From positions 58,443-122,442 of the forward strand of contig DATAXP010000083.1 in NCBI GenBank assembly GCA_036272935.1: a stretch of 64,000 nucleotides of DNA, read 5' to 3'. The translations under genes and the position numbers were made by a program. This document shows positions 51,664 through 61,071 of the stretch, piece after piece. Numbering within the stretch: position 1 is the first letter of the stretch; each line of letters opens with the position of its first letter. Source of the DNA: DATAXP01 sp036272935. GTDB taxonomy: Bacteria > Planctomycetota > Planctomycetia > Pirellulales > PNKZ01. The notes under the pieces are model-generated. The model saw only the letters and a program-made list of their open reading frames with translations, had not been told where the DNA came from and searched no databases.

Positions 51664-51720
51664 TGCGGGGCATTTCTGGCCAGGCGGAAGCCAGAAAGCT
51701 TCTGTTGGCGAAGCCAATTC

Positions 51721-53439
51721 TCAGGCGTCGGCGTTGTGGCCGGTGAGGGCGAAGTCCGGATAGCCCAGCGTTCCCATTTCGGGAATATCGAGCCCTTCGG
51801 TTTCGACCTCGGCACTGACGCGCAGCGGGGTGATCAGGTTGCTGACCTTGAACCAGACGTAGGCCATCACGAAACCAAACACCGCCACGACGATCGCATC
51901 GAGGCACTGGGCCCAGAGCTGCGTCATATCGCCGAACAAGGCGCCGCGCACGCCGTCGGCGCCGTATTTGGTCACCATCTCTTCGCGGATCACGCCGTTC
52001 CAGCCGGCACCGTACTTGCCGTTGGCGAAGATGCCCAACGAGATCACGCCCCAGATGCCGTTGACGCCATGGACCGAGATGGCACCGACCGGATCGTCGA
52101 CCCCCATCTTGTCCCAGAAGAAGACGCTCAGCACGACCACCACGCCGGCGATCGCGCCGATCAAGGCGGCAGCCCAACTATCGACGAACGCGCAGGGGGC
52201 GGTGATCGCCACCAGGCCGGCGAGCATGCCGTTGCACATCATCGACGGATCAGGTTTCATCCCCTTGAGCATCATGAACACCATGCACCCCAGCGCGCCG
52301 GTGACGCTGGCCAGCATGGTGTTGACCACACACACGCTGATCCGCAGATCGGTGCCCGAGAGCGTCGAGCCTGGATTGAAGCCGAACCAGCCGAAGGCCA
52401 GGATGAACGTTCCGGCGATGACCATCGGGATGTTGTGACCAGGGATCGCCTGCGGCTTGCCGTTGACGTACTTGCCGATGCGCGGACCGATGACAATGCC
52501 GCCGGCCAGTGCGATCGCACCACCCATGGCATGCACCACGCCGGAACCGGCGAAGTCGACGGCACCGTGGCCTAGATTCCAGTTGAGTCCCGACTGCGCC
52601 AGCCAGCCGCCGCCCCACACCCAGTTGGCAAAAATACAGTACGGCGCCGCTACCCATATTCCGTAAAGACAGAAGTTCTTCCAACTCCAGCGCTCGGCCA
52701 TCGTGCCGGTCGGGATTGTGGCGGTGGTGTCCATGAACACCATCATGAAGAAGAACAACGCCATCACGCTCACATCGTCGACACCGTGCAGGAAGAAGCC
52801 CTTGGTGCCCAACAGGCCGTACTTGAACAGGCTTGGATTGGTCGGGTCGGTATTCTCGATGCCGACGCCGGCGTTCATCGCCGACAAGCCTGGCCCGAGC
52901 GAGGCGTACCAGCCTGGCGGCACCGGGCCGTTGAACCAGTTGCCCCAGCCGAAGGCAAAGCCATACACCCAGAATGCCAGGCATCCGAGGGGATAAATCA
53001 TCATGTTCATGGCCATCGTGTGGGCCGCGTTCTTGGCGCGGCACAAACCCGCTTCGACCATCGCGAAGCCCGCCTGCATGAACATCACCAGGAAGCCGGC
53101 GATGAGCGTCCACACCATGTTGATCGAGAACAGGTTGTGGGCGACGCGGTCGTACAGGCCGGCAACGGTTTGACCGGCCGGGTCACCGTCGCCGACCGGA
53201 CCGGCCGACGGCGTGGTCCAATAGCCGGCATTCCCGCCGGTCGGATCGGGCCACTTCTTTCCTTCTGGATCGGAACCGGTGAAGTACGGGGGCACCGGTG
53301 CAGGTGCCGCCGCAGCATCGGCTGCCGCCGGCTCCTCTTTTGCTGGCGCGTCTTTTTCCTGCGCCTGGAGCGCCGATACCGCCAAACAACCGAACACCAA
53401 ACTCGCCACAGCTAGCCAACACCATCGAGTTCGCATCAT
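51721..53439 (-). CDS. amt: Ammonium transporter (Amt/MEP family)
   Basis: The 572-residue protein has a signal peptide (about 1-27, ending LQA-Q). An unusually long acidic and Pro/Ala-rich periplasmic extension follows (about 28-100) before the 11-helix Amt core. Core signatures are WTLIAGFLVMFMQAGFAMVE, VDFAGSGVVHAMGGAIALAG with the first pore His, GWFGFNPGS, and GAISVHGVNGIWGVI with the second pore His. It conducts ammonium into the cell. No glnK/PII gene is adjacent. A sigma-54-like site lies about 195 bp upstream, fitting nitrogen control. A strong terminator follows. Confidence 0.93.
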   Translation of the reverse strand: MMRTRWCWLAVASLVFGCLAVSALQAQEKDAPAKEEPAAADAAAAPAPVPPYFTGSDPEGKKWPDPTGGNAGYWTTPSAGPVGDGDPAGQTVAGLYDRVAHNLFSINMVWTLIAGFLVMFMQAGFAMVEAGLCRAKNAAHTMAMNMMIYPLGCLAFWVYGFAFGWGNWFNGPVPPGWYASLGPGLSAMNAGVGIENTDPTNPSLFKYGLLGTKGFFLHGVDDVSVMALFFFMMVFMDTTATIPTGTMAERWSWKNFCLYGIWVAAPYCIFANWVWGGGWLAQSGLNWNLGHGAVDFAGSGVVHAMGGAIALAGGIVIGPRIGKYVNGKPQAIPGHNIPMVIAGTFILAFGWFGFNPGSTLSGTDLRISVCVVNTMLASVTGALGCMVFMMLKGMKPDPSMMCNGMLAGLVAITAPCAFVDSWAAALIGAIAGVVVVLSVFFWDKMGVDDPVGAISVHGVNGIWGVISLGIFANGKYGAGWNGVIREEMVTKYGADGVRGALFGDMTQLWAQCLDAIVVAVFGFVMAYVWFKVSNLITPLRVSAEVETEGLDIPEMGTLGYPDFALTGHNADA

Positions 53440-53630
53440 TGAAGAGCCCTCACATTAAGGTTCTTGAACCGCACAGGTGCGAGATGGGATGGAAAGCTCA
53501 GGGAAGGGATGCATCCGCCTTGCTACCATTCCGGCAAGACCCGCCTGCGGAAAACTCGCGCACCGAAAGCACGATGCGCAGAACAATCGCCTATCCAACG
53601 CGCACGCGCACGCTGGCGAACGGCGGCGCA

Positions 53631-53646
53631 AGCAATGATTGCGCCA
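53631..53646 (-). promoter_or_regulatory. Sigma-54-type promoter candidate for amt
   Basis: On the minus strand TGGCGCAATCATTGCT (53646-53631) fits TGGCACG-N4-TTGCW with two mismatches and with exact spacing between the GG and GC doublets. It lies about 190 bp upstream of the amt start. Ammonium transporter genes are classic NtrC/sigma-54 targets. No clear NtrC binding site was identified. Confidence 0.4.
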
Positions 53647-53830
53647 TAACGCTATCGCGGCAGTGTGTTAGCGAGCCGGGACAGCTCCCTGGCGCTACAA
53701 TGACATAATGTCGTAATGGTTTGCGCGAAGATTACAAAATCGTCTGGTTGGCGGCGAAGCGATGACCTTCGCCTCAATCGATGCGCAATTAGGCAAGAGC
53801 CGCAAATCTCCTAAGCGATCGCTAACATGC

Positions 53831-53860
53831 TTGACGACCCTGGGAAAGCCGTTTTAGTAT
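53831..53860 (+). promoter_or_regulatory. Sigma-70-type promoter candidate for the secreted TPR gene
   Basis: TTGACG (53831-53836), an 18-bp spacer and TAGTAT (53855-53860) lie 39 bp before the ATG at 53900. The -35 matches five of six consensus bases and the -10 four of six. Confidence 0.5.
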
Positions 53861-53899
53861 GGCGCTCGGGGGTGACTCTGCCTCGATGGAGACACCGCG

Positions 53900-54850
53900 A
53901 TGAGAAGTGACGGCTGGTTTGCGGTGGTGCCGGTGCTTTTGGCGTCGCTCGCGGCGAACGCTGAAGCACAATCTCCTTCGTTACGGAATGAGTTGCCCCC
54001 GACCGGATTCTCACCGTATCGACCGGTGATGCCCAATCCGTTCGGCCCGTACGATCTGCTCGGAGGTTTCGCACGCGCGGCGATCACCGCGCCGCAGCCG
54101 AGCGGGCACACGATCACTCCCACCGGGCTCAACGGATACGTGTACCAGCCGACGTACGATTGGCCCGAGCGCACCGACAGCTCGCAATCTCCGCTGATCG
54201 GGCCGGGCGCGATGCCAGGCACGATCGCAAAGATCGGCCAGCCAGCCAGCGTCGCCGGGCTTCCGCCACTGCCGACGCCCTTGGCTCCCGCTGCATTAGC
54301 TCCTGCTGCCGCGCCGACAGCATCGGTCGCTGCGAGCCGCGACATGTCGGTCGGCGACATGCTCGATGCGGCGATTGAAACGCTGCGATCCGGACAGTAC
54401 GCTGCCGCGGCGCGTTGGGCCGACGAAGCGACGACCGCCGACGCCCAGCAAGGTCTGGCGTACCTCGTCGAGATGCACGCGTGCTTCGCACTCGAGCGAT
54501 ACACCGACGCCGCCGACGCGTTACGGCGGGCGACCGCGGTGCTGCCGCAGTCGCAGTGGGGAGCAATCCTTGATCGGTATCGCGAGTATTACCAGGCGAC
54601 GCGCTACACCGATCATCTCGTGGCGCTTGAACGCTGGGTGATCGACCATCCGCGCGACGAAGCAGCTCAGTTGCTGCTGGGTTATCACGCAGTGTTTTTG
54701 GGTCAGGTGCCCGCGGGCATCGAGCATTTGCGCCGCGCCGTCGAGCTGCTGCCGAGCGATGGCGCCGCCGTGGCACTCCTGACGATGTTTGCCGGAGCAC
54801 CGGTCGCTCCGGCCGACAGCGCGGCTTCTGCGGTGCCGCGCGAGTTCTAG
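53900..54850 (+). CDS. Secreted TPR-like protein
   Basis: The 316-residue protein has a signal peptide (about 1-23, ending ANAEA-Q) and a Pro/Gly-rich region to about 150. Helical repeats of TPR type follow (about 153-295): MLDAAIETLRSGQYAAAARW, LVEMHACFALERYTDAADAL, AAQLLLGYHAVFLGQVPAGI and EHLRRAVELLPSDGAAV. It is likely a periplasmic scaffold. The partner is unknown. It has its own good promoter and is followed by a deleted IS element in the convergent gap. Confidence 0.7.
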   Translation: MRSDGWFAVVPVLLASLAANAEAQSPSLRNELPPTGFSPYRPVMPNPFGPYDLLGGFARAAITAPQPSGHTITPTGLNGYVYQPTYDWPERTDSSQSPLIGPGAMPGTIAKIGQPASVAGLPPLPTPLAPAALAPAAAPTASVAASRDMSVGDMLDAAIETLRSGQYAAAARWADEATTADAQQGLAYLVEMHACFALERYTDAADALRRATAVLPQSQWGAILDRYREYYQATRYTDHLVALERWVIDHPRDEAAQLLLGYHAVFLGQVPAGIEHLRRAVELLPSDGAAVALLTMFAGAPVAPADSAASAVPREF

Positions 54851-54856
54851 CAGGAC

Positions 54857-55222
54857 GCTGCAAAACTCGCTGGACGGGGATGCTACAGCGTTTGCGCGGT
54901 GAGCGTTCTGTTCCTCGTGATGAAGGATGATCGCGATGCGCGGCAAGCGAGACAACCAGGGCAAGATGTTTTTCACGATCGACGTCGAGGCACGGGTGCG
55001 GGCGGATCATCCGCTGCGGTCGCTGAAGCGGATGGTGGACCGGCATCTGCACAGCTTGCAGGAGCGGTTCGAGACGGCCTATGCGCGGACGGGTCGGCCG
55101 AGCGTGCCTCCGGAGCGGCTGCTCAAGGCGCTATTGCTGCAGGCCTTGTATTCGATCCGCAGCGAACCGGAAAAAATGCCCGGGACGGACCCCGATCAAC
55201 GACACAACGACCGTTTTGCAGC
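54857..55222 (+). mobile_element. Internally deleted IS5-family-like insertion sequence
   Basis: The ends GCTGCAAAAC (54857-54866) and GTTTTGCAGC (55213-55222) are exact 10-bp inverted repeats. Between them is only the N-terminal third of a transposase, joined directly to the right end. The 366-bp element therefore kept both termini but lost most of the gene, as a MITE-like derivative would. No clear target duplication was found. Confidence 0.65.
54936..55170 (+). pseudogene. Truncated transposase, N-terminal DUF772-type part
   Basis: Residues MRGKRDNQGKMFFTIDVEA and following, ADHPLRSLKRMVDRHL, TGRPSVPPERLLKALLLQAL and YSIRSE match the N-terminal region of IS5/IS1182-like transposases. After about residue 78 the family match ends and the frame runs through non-family sequence to a stop at 55230-55232. 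No DDE catalytic residues remain, so it is inactive. Confidence 0.75.
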
Positions 55223-55228
55223 GCCGTG

Positions 55229-55957
<729 letters not shown>

Positions 55958-55965
55958 AGCGAGTT

Positions 55966-56053
<88 letters not shown>

Positions 56054-56055
56054 GA

Positions 56056-56973
56056 CTACCCTTGGGCACCCAGCAACCACGCCAGGATGCCCTTCTGCAC
56101 GTGCAGACGGTTCGCGGCCTGCTGAACAACGATGCTGTTCGGGCCGTCGATCACATCGTCGGTCACTTCTTCACCGCGATGGGCCGGCAGGCAGTGCAGG
56201 AAGTACGTCCCCTTGGGAGCGGCGGCCATCAATTTGCCATTCACCTGGTAGTGGGCAAACGCACCGCGGCGAGTTTCAGACTCAGCTTCCTGCCCCATGC
56301 TCGTCCAGACGTCGGTGTACACCGCCGCCGCGTGCTTGAGCGCCTTGCGCGGGTCGGTCGACACCGTCATTTCCAGCTCCGGCACGTCGCGCTTCAGGCT
56401 GGCAAGAAACTCCTTGTCGAAATGGTACCCCTCGGGACCGGCGAAGGCGAATCGCATCTCCATCTTGCCGCAGCCGAGGGCCAGGCTGCGAGCGACGTTG
56501 TTCGCGTCGCCAACGTAGGCAAGCGTCTGCCCTTCCAGTGGGCCGATCAACTCGCGCAGCGTGTACAGGTCGGCCAATGCCTGGCAGGGATGTTCGTGGT
56601 CGGTCAGGCCGTTGATCACCGAGCAGGGGCTGAATCGGGCCATCTCCGCGGCTTTGCTGTGCTCGCGCGTCCGCACCACAATGGCGTCAACGTACTCGCC
56701 GAGCACCCGGGCGAAGTCGCCGATCGATTCGCGCGAGCCCCAGCCGACATCCTCGCCCAGGAACAAGCTCGATCCGCCGAGGTGGCTAATTCCCGCCTCG
56801 AAACTCACGCGCGTCCGTAGGCTGGGCTTCTCGAACAGCAGGGCCAGCACTCGGCCAGGCAACAGCGGCTCACGCAGTCCCTGTTCGTACTTGCTTTTCA
56901 GGTCTTCGGTGATCGCGAAGATCCGCTCGACTTCGCCGCTCGACAAATCGGCCAGGCTGAGAAGGTGTCGCAT
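56056..56973 (-). CDS. argF: Ornithine carbamoyltransferase
   Basis: The 305-residue enzyme forms citrulline from ornithine and carbamoyl phosphate. The carbamoyl-phosphate loop reads FEKPSLRTRVSFE, with SLRTR in place of the more common STRTR. Other marks are INGLTDHEHPCQALADLYTL, ornithine-binding VYTDVWTSMGQE, and the catalytic HCLPAHRGEEV. The end is VQKGILAWLLGAQG. It is the third gene of argB-argD-argF, 17 bp after argD, completing the middle of the arginine pathway. Confidence 0.94.
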   Translation of the reverse strand: MRHLLSLADLSSGEVERIFAITEDLKSKYEQGLREPLLPGRVLALLFEKPSLRTRVSFEAGISHLGGSSLFLGEDVGWGSRESIGDFARVLGEYVDAIVVRTREHSKAAEMARFSPCSVINGLTDHEHPCQALADLYTLRELIGPLEGQTLAYVGDANNVARSLALGCGKMEMRFAFAGPEGYHFDKEFLASLKRDVPELEMTVSTDPRKALKHAAAVYTDVWTSMGQEAESETRRGAFAHYQVNGKLMAAAPKGTYFLHCLPAHRGEEVTDDVIDGPNSIVVQQAANRLHVQKGILAWLLGAQG

Positions 56974-56990
56974 CGCGCGGCTCGCCGGGG

Positions 56991-58190
56991 CTAGCTCTGG
57001 GCTTTCAAGGCGGCGGCGATCACGTCGCAGCCTTCGTGAGCCTGTTCTTCCGAAAGGTTGAGTGCCGGCAGGAGCCTCACCACCGTGCCATGCGTGGCGT
57101 TGATCAGCACGCGCTCGTCGAGGCAGGCGCGAACGATGGGCGCCGCGTCGATCGAAAGCTCGATGCCAACCATCACGCCCAGCACGCGCACTTCACGAAT
57201 CAGATCGCAGCGACCTTGCAGCTCGACGAATCGCTGGCGGAACAGCTCGCCGATCCGGCGGCCATGCTCGAGCAGGTTGTCGCGCTCGATCATCTCGAGC
57301 GTCGCGATGCCGGCCCGGGCGGCGATTGGGTTGCCGCCGAACGTCGCGGCGTGCATGCCCGGCCGCAGGCTGGGGGCGATGGCCGCCGTGGTGAGCATCG
57401 CCCCGCCGGCAATCCCTCCGCATACCGCCTTGGCCAGCGTCATTACGTCGGGCGTCACGTCGTAATGCTGGTAGGCGAACCAGTGCCCGGTGCGACCGCA
57501 GCCGGTCTGCACCTCGTCGAACATCAGCAGCAAGTTGTGCTCGTTGGCCAATCGGCGCAGGCCTGGCAGGAACTCGGCAGGGGGCAGATTCACGCCTCCC
57601 TCGCCTTGGATTGGCTCGACGAGGATTGCGCACGTCTCATCGTCGATCAGTCGTGCGACCGCCTCCAGATCGCCGAACGGCGCGTAGCTGAAACCGGCCA
57701 TCAGCGGGCCGAGCCCTTCGTGATACTTGGGCTGGGCCGTGGCGGTGATCGCTCCCATCGTGCGACCGTGGAAGCCGCCTTCGAAGGTGATGATCTTGTA
57801 GCGCCGACCTTGGGCGTGCAGCCGCGCGAGCTTGATTGCCGCCTCGTTCGCTTCCGCGCCGGAGTTACAGAAGAACGCCTGCCCGCCGAAGCTGCGATCG
57901 CTGAGCGCCTTGGCCCACAGGCCTTGCACCTCGGTGTGCCAGGTGTTGGGAACGTGGATCAGCGTGGCGACTTGTTCTTGCACGGCCCGCACCACCGGCT
58001 CGGGACAGTGCCCCAGCAGATTGCAGCCCCAGCCTGGGAACAGGTCGAGATAACGGTTTCCTTCGCTGTCCCAGACGTACGATCCTTCGCCGCGTACCAG
58101 CGACACGGGATAGCGGTTGTAGTTCGGGACAACGTAGCGCTTGAACAGCTCGATCGTTTCGGTGGAGCTGAGCGTGTCGATCGTGCTCAT
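56991..58190 (-). CDS. argD: Acetylornithine aminotransferase
   Basis: The 399-residue class III PLP aminotransferase has YPVSLVRGEGSYVWDSEGNR, FFCNSGAEANEAAIKLARL, ITFEGGFHGRTMGAITAT, LVEPIQGEGGVN, LLMFDEVQTGCGRTGHWFAY and the Schiff-base Lys in MTLAKAVCGGIAGGAML. The Ala-Gly after GGI replaces the usual Pro-Ile. The ATG at 58190 overlaps the argB stop as ATGA. The longer frame to 58541 reads through argB and is discarded. Confidence 0.93.
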   Translation of the reverse strand: MSTIDTLSSTETIELFKRYVVPNYNRYPVSLVRGEGSYVWDSEGNRYLDLFPGWGCNLLGHCPEPVVRAVQEQVATLIHVPNTWHTEVQGLWAKALSDRSFGGQAFFCNSGAEANEAAIKLARLHAQGRRYKIITFEGGFHGRTMGAITATAQPKYHEGLGPLMAGFSYAPFGDLEAVARLIDDETCAILVEPIQGEGGVNLPPAEFLPGLRRLANEHNLLLMFDEVQTGCGRTGHWFAYQHYDVTPDVMTLAKAVCGGIAGGAMLTTAAIAPSLRPGMHAATFGGNPIAARAGIATLEMIERDNLLEHGRRIGELFRQRFVELQGRCDLIREVRVLGVMVGIELSIDAAPIVRACLDERVLINATHGTVVRLLPALNLSEEQAHEGCDVIAAALKAQS

Positions 58191-59119
58191 TTGCTTTTGA
58201 CAATCTCCGTGCCGACGCCGCGGCTGGTGTAGATTTCGAGCAGCAGCGAGTGCCGCTGCCGGCCGTCGATGATGTGCACTTTGCGCACTCCGCGTTCGAC
58301 CGGTTCGACGCAGGCTTCGATTTTGGGGATCATTCCCGCGTCGACCGCGCCGCTGTTGATCAGCTCGCGGGCCTCGTCGACGGTGAGCGATTGCAGCAGC
58401 GATTCGGCGTCTTCCTTGTCGCGGCGCACGCCGTTCACGTCGCTGAGGAACACCAGCTTCTCGGCCCCCAAGGCCACGGCCACTTCCATCGCCGCCGTGT
58501 CGGCATTGACGTTCAGCTTTTGGCCACGGTCGTCGATGCACATCGACGGAATGACCGGCACGACGCCGGCGTAGCAGAAGTTCTCGATCACCGTGCGCTC
58601 GACGCGGGTCACGTGCCCCACGTAGCCCAGGTCGATTGGCTCGCCGTTGGTGGCCGGCAGCGAAAGGCGCTCGCCGTGCAACACGTTGAGGATGCGGTGA
58701 AAGTTCAACGGCGCCGAGCGGCCCCCGAGCTCTTCGATTCGGGTGGCAATGAACTCGTTGGTTTCGTAGGCCAGCACGCGCTCGACGATGTCGCGCGTCG
58801 CCGCGTCGGTATAGCGGCGCCCCTGGATGAATCGCGGCTCCAGTCCCGCGGCAGCCATTGCCTGGTTAATCTTCGCCCCGCCGCCGTGCACGACCACCGG
58901 GCGCATGCCAACGGTTTCCATGAAGATAATGTCCAACAGCAGGTGCCGCAGGGCGTCTTCATTCTCCAGCACGCTGCCGCCGAGCTTGATGACCGTCACC
59001 TTGTCGCGGAACTTGCGGATCCACTCCATGGCCTCGATCAGCACGTCGGCCTTGCGGATGGCGGTTTCCGTCTTCAGCGGTCGAGCGGCCTTCTGGCCTT
59101 CAGGCACCGTGCCAGGCAT
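58187..59119 (-). CDS. argB: Acetylglutamate kinase
   Basis: The protein has about 310 residues. VTVIKLGGSVLENEDALRHL marks the start of the kinase fold. RPVVVHGGGAKINQAMAAAG, NVNADTAAMEVAVALGAEKL, LVFLSDVNGVRRDKEDAESL and SGAVDAGMIPKIEACVEPVE are family motifs. It phosphorylates N-acetylglutamate, the usual control point of arginine synthesis. An N-terminal helix before the core (IRKADVLIEAMEWIRKF) is the type found in arginine-feedback-inhibited hexameric enzymes. The ATG at 59119 is preferred over 59173. It diverges from the glmU-like gene. Confidence 0.92.
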   Translation of the reverse strand: MPGTVPEGQKAARPLKTETAIRKADVLIEAMEWIRKFRDKVTVIKLGGSVLENEDALRHLLLDIIFMETVGMRPVVVHGGGAKINQAMAAAGLEPRFIQGRRYTDAATRDIVERVLAYETNEFIATRIEELGGRSAPLNFHRILNVLHGERLSLPATNGEPIDLGYVGHVTRVERTVIENFCYAGVVPVIPSMCIDDRGQKLNVNADTAAMEVAVALGAEKLVFLSDVNGVRRDKEDAESLLQSLTVDEARELINSGAVDAGMIPKIEACVEPVERGVRKVHIIDGRQRHSLLLEIYTSRGVGTEIVKSK

Positions 59120-59288
59120 CCGTCGTGTTCCACGATGTTCCAGTGGTGAATTCTGCGGCGACAAGAACCTCATATTGTAGAAATGCCCTGGACGCTATGC
59201 TAGGGGTTCGGTGGGCCGGCGAGGCCGCCGGTGCTTAGCGGCCGCGTCCACGCGGCCATGTTGAATGGTGCGGAGAAAGAATCGACGG

Positions 59289-60077
59289 ATGACCAGGCAG
59301 ACGGCGATCGTGTTGGCGGCGGGCAAAGGCACGCGGATGAAGTCCGATTTGCCCAAGGTGCTAGTGCCGGTCTGCGCGCGGCCAATGATCGAATATGTGT
59401 TAGACACGCTCGAGGCCGCGGGGTTCGATAGAATTCTGGCGGTCGTCGGCTACCGCAGCGACCTGGTTCGCCAACGGCTGGCCGATCGCCGGAATGTGAC
59501 ATTCGTCGAGCAGACCCAACAGCTTGGCACCGGGCATGCCGTGATGATGTGCCGCGAAGCCCTGGCGGAGCGCTGCGACCAGGCGACCAGCGAACCGGTG
59601 CTGATCGTCGCCGGGGATTCGCCGATGCTCCAGCGCGATTCGGTCGCCGAGCTGCTCGACGAGTTCCGCCGCACCCGTCCGGCCTGCCTGTTGGGCACCG
59701 CCCGGAAGGAAAATCCCCGCGGGCTGGGGCGCATCGTGCGCGGCGCCGACGGTTCGTTCAACGCAATCGTCGAAGAGAAGGATGCCACGTCCGAGCAGCG
59801 CAAGATCACCGAAGTGAACATGAGCACCTACGTCTTCAATTGCCGCGATTTGCTCATGGCGCTAGAGCGTCTGCGTGCCGAGAACGCGCAGGGCGAGTAC
59901 TATTTGACCGATTGCCCGGGAATCTTGCATCGCGCCGGCCGTCCCGTCGCGGCGATCACCGTGCTGAAGCCGATGGAAACCTTGAGCATCAACACGCCCG
60001 AGGAGCTCGCCGTCGTCGAAGAGGCGATGCACACCAGCCGGGCCGCGAGCGCACCAAGCCAGCATCGGAATCCATGA
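59289..60077 (+). CDS. Sugar nucleotidyltransferase, GlmU N-terminal-like (UDP-GlcNAc pyrophosphorylase)
   Basis: The 262-residue protein carries the GlmU uridyltransferase signature. It has TAIVLAAGKGTRMKSDLPKV (nucleotide loop), VEQTQQLGTGHAVMMCREAL, LIVAGDSPMLQRDSVAELLD, GLGRIVRGADGSFNAIVEEK and EVNMSTYVFNCRDL. The C-terminal left-handed beta-helix acetyltransferase domain of bifunctional GlmU is absent. Acetylation must be done by another protein if this is the pathway enzyme. The ATG at 59289 fits the family start. The stop overlaps the prs ATG (ATGA). Confidence 0.85.
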   Translation: MTRQTAIVLAAGKGTRMKSDLPKVLVPVCARPMIEYVLDTLEAAGFDRILAVVGYRSDLVRQRLADRRNVTFVEQTQQLGTGHAVMMCREALAERCDQATSEPVLIVAGDSPMLQRDSVAELLDEFRRTRPACLLGTARKENPRGLGRIVRGADGSFNAIVEEKDATSEQRKITEVNMSTYVFNCRDLLMALERLRAENAQGEYYLTDCPGILHRAGRPVAAITVLKPMETLSINTPEELAVVEEAMHTSRAASAPSQHRNP

Positions 60078-61024
60078 ACGACTTAAAGATCTTCAGCGGC
60101 CGGGCGAACGCACAGCTCTCGCGCCGCATCTGCGACTACCTGGGTTTGCCGAATGGCGCGATCTCGATCGGCAACTTTCCCGACGGCGAAATCTCGTGCA
60201 AGGTCGACGAGGATGTGCGCGGCCGCGACGTGTTCCTGGTGCAGCCCACCTGTCCGCCGGTGAACGAGAACCTGATGGAGCTCTTGATTATGATCGAGAG
60301 CTGCAAGCGGGCCAGCGCCGAGCGCGTGACCGCCGTGATGCCGTACTACGGCTATGCCCGGCAGGACCGCAAGGACGAAGGACGCGTGCCGATCACCGCG
60401 AAGCTTGTCGCCAACCTCATTGTGCGTGCGGGGGCTGATCGTGTGCTCACGATGGACCTGCATGCCCCGCAAATCCAGGGGTTCTTCGACGTGCCGGTCG
60501 ATCATCTCTACGGCGCGCCGGTGCTCAACGATTACTTCAAGCAGATGCGCCTCGACGAGGACGATATCATCGTGGTCAGCCCCGACGAAGGGAGCATCAA
60601 GCGAGCGCTGGGGCACGCCAAGCGATTGAACGCCCGGTTGGCGATCGTCGACAAGCGCCGTAGCAGCGCCGAGAAGACCCGCCAGGAAAACATCATCGGC
60701 GCGAGTGTCCAGGGAAAGATCGCACTGATGTTCGACGACATGATCAGCACGGCTGGCAGTATCTGCGGCGCCGCGTCGAAGCTGCATGAGGCCGGTGCCC
60801 GCGAAATCTACGTCGGCGCGACGCACGGCGTGCTGTGCGGCAAGGCGATCGAGAACCTCGCCGCCGCACCGATCAAGGGTCTCGTCGTCACCGACACCAT
60901 TCCGCTGCCGCGCGAGCGCAGGCTCGACAAGATCACCGTGCTCAGCGTCGCCCCGCTGTTGGGCGAGGCGATCAAGCGCATCCATCGCAACGAATCGGTC
61001 AGCCGATTGTTCGACGATGACTAG
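60074..61024 (+). CDS. prs: Ribose-phosphate pyrophosphokinase (PRPP synthase)
   Basis: The 316-residue enzyme makes PRPP from ribose 5-phosphate and ATP. It has KIFSGRANAQLSRRICDYLG, IGNFPDGEISCKVDEDVRGR, and AVMPYYGYARQDRKDEGRVP (ATP loop). The PRPP signature region VLTMDLHAPQIQGFFDVPVD, VVDKRRS-type flexible loop AIVDKRRSSAEKT and LMFDDMISTAGSICGAA complete it. It is coupled to the glmU-like gene by a 4-bp overlap. The two genes feed nucleotide and cell-wall sugar synthesis. Confidence 0.95.
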   Translation: MNDLKIFSGRANAQLSRRICDYLGLPNGAISIGNFPDGEISCKVDEDVRGRDVFLVQPTCPPVNENLMELLIMIESCKRASAERVTAVMPYYGYARQDRKDEGRVPITAKLVANLIVRAGADRVLTMDLHAPQIQGFFDVPVDHLYGAPVLNDYFKQMRLDEDDIIVVSPDEGSIKRALGHAKRLNARLAIVDKRRSSAEKTRQENIIGASVQGKIALMFDDMISTAGSICGAASKLHEAGAREIYVGATHGVLCGKAIENLAAAPIKGLVVTDTIPLPRERRLDKITVLSVAPLLGEAIKRIHRNESVSRLFDDD

Positions 61025-61071
61025 TTAGCCGCGTCGCTTGCGACGCGCGTTACAAGTAACGCGGCTAACTA
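61022..61071. repeat. Cloverleaf-like inverted repeat between convergent prs and CDF genes
   Basis: The outer arms TAGTTAGCCGCGT (61022-61034) and ACGCGGCTAACTA (61059-61071) are perfect 13-bp reverse complements. Inside are two hairpins, GCGTCGC/GCGACGC (61031-61046) and CGTTAC/GTAACG (61048-61061). It has the same three-way layout as 652-708 and the same position between convergent genes. It overlaps the stops of both genes. Confidence 0.8.

Larger units (their letters stand above)
53440..53899. other. Divergent intergenic region amt / TPR gene
   Basis: This stretch of 460 bp has no supported gene. It contains the sigma-54-like site for amt (53631-53646) and a good sigma-70-like promoter for the TPR gene (53831-53860). 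Between them are AT-rich motifs around 53700-53735 (ATGACATAATGTCGTAATGG, an imperfect palindrome) that could be an operator. Confidence 0.5.

Noticed and set aside
59549..61024. 491-codon version of Prs
   Set aside because: The first 175 codons are the glmU-like gene in another frame. The ATG at 60074 gives the normal enzyme.
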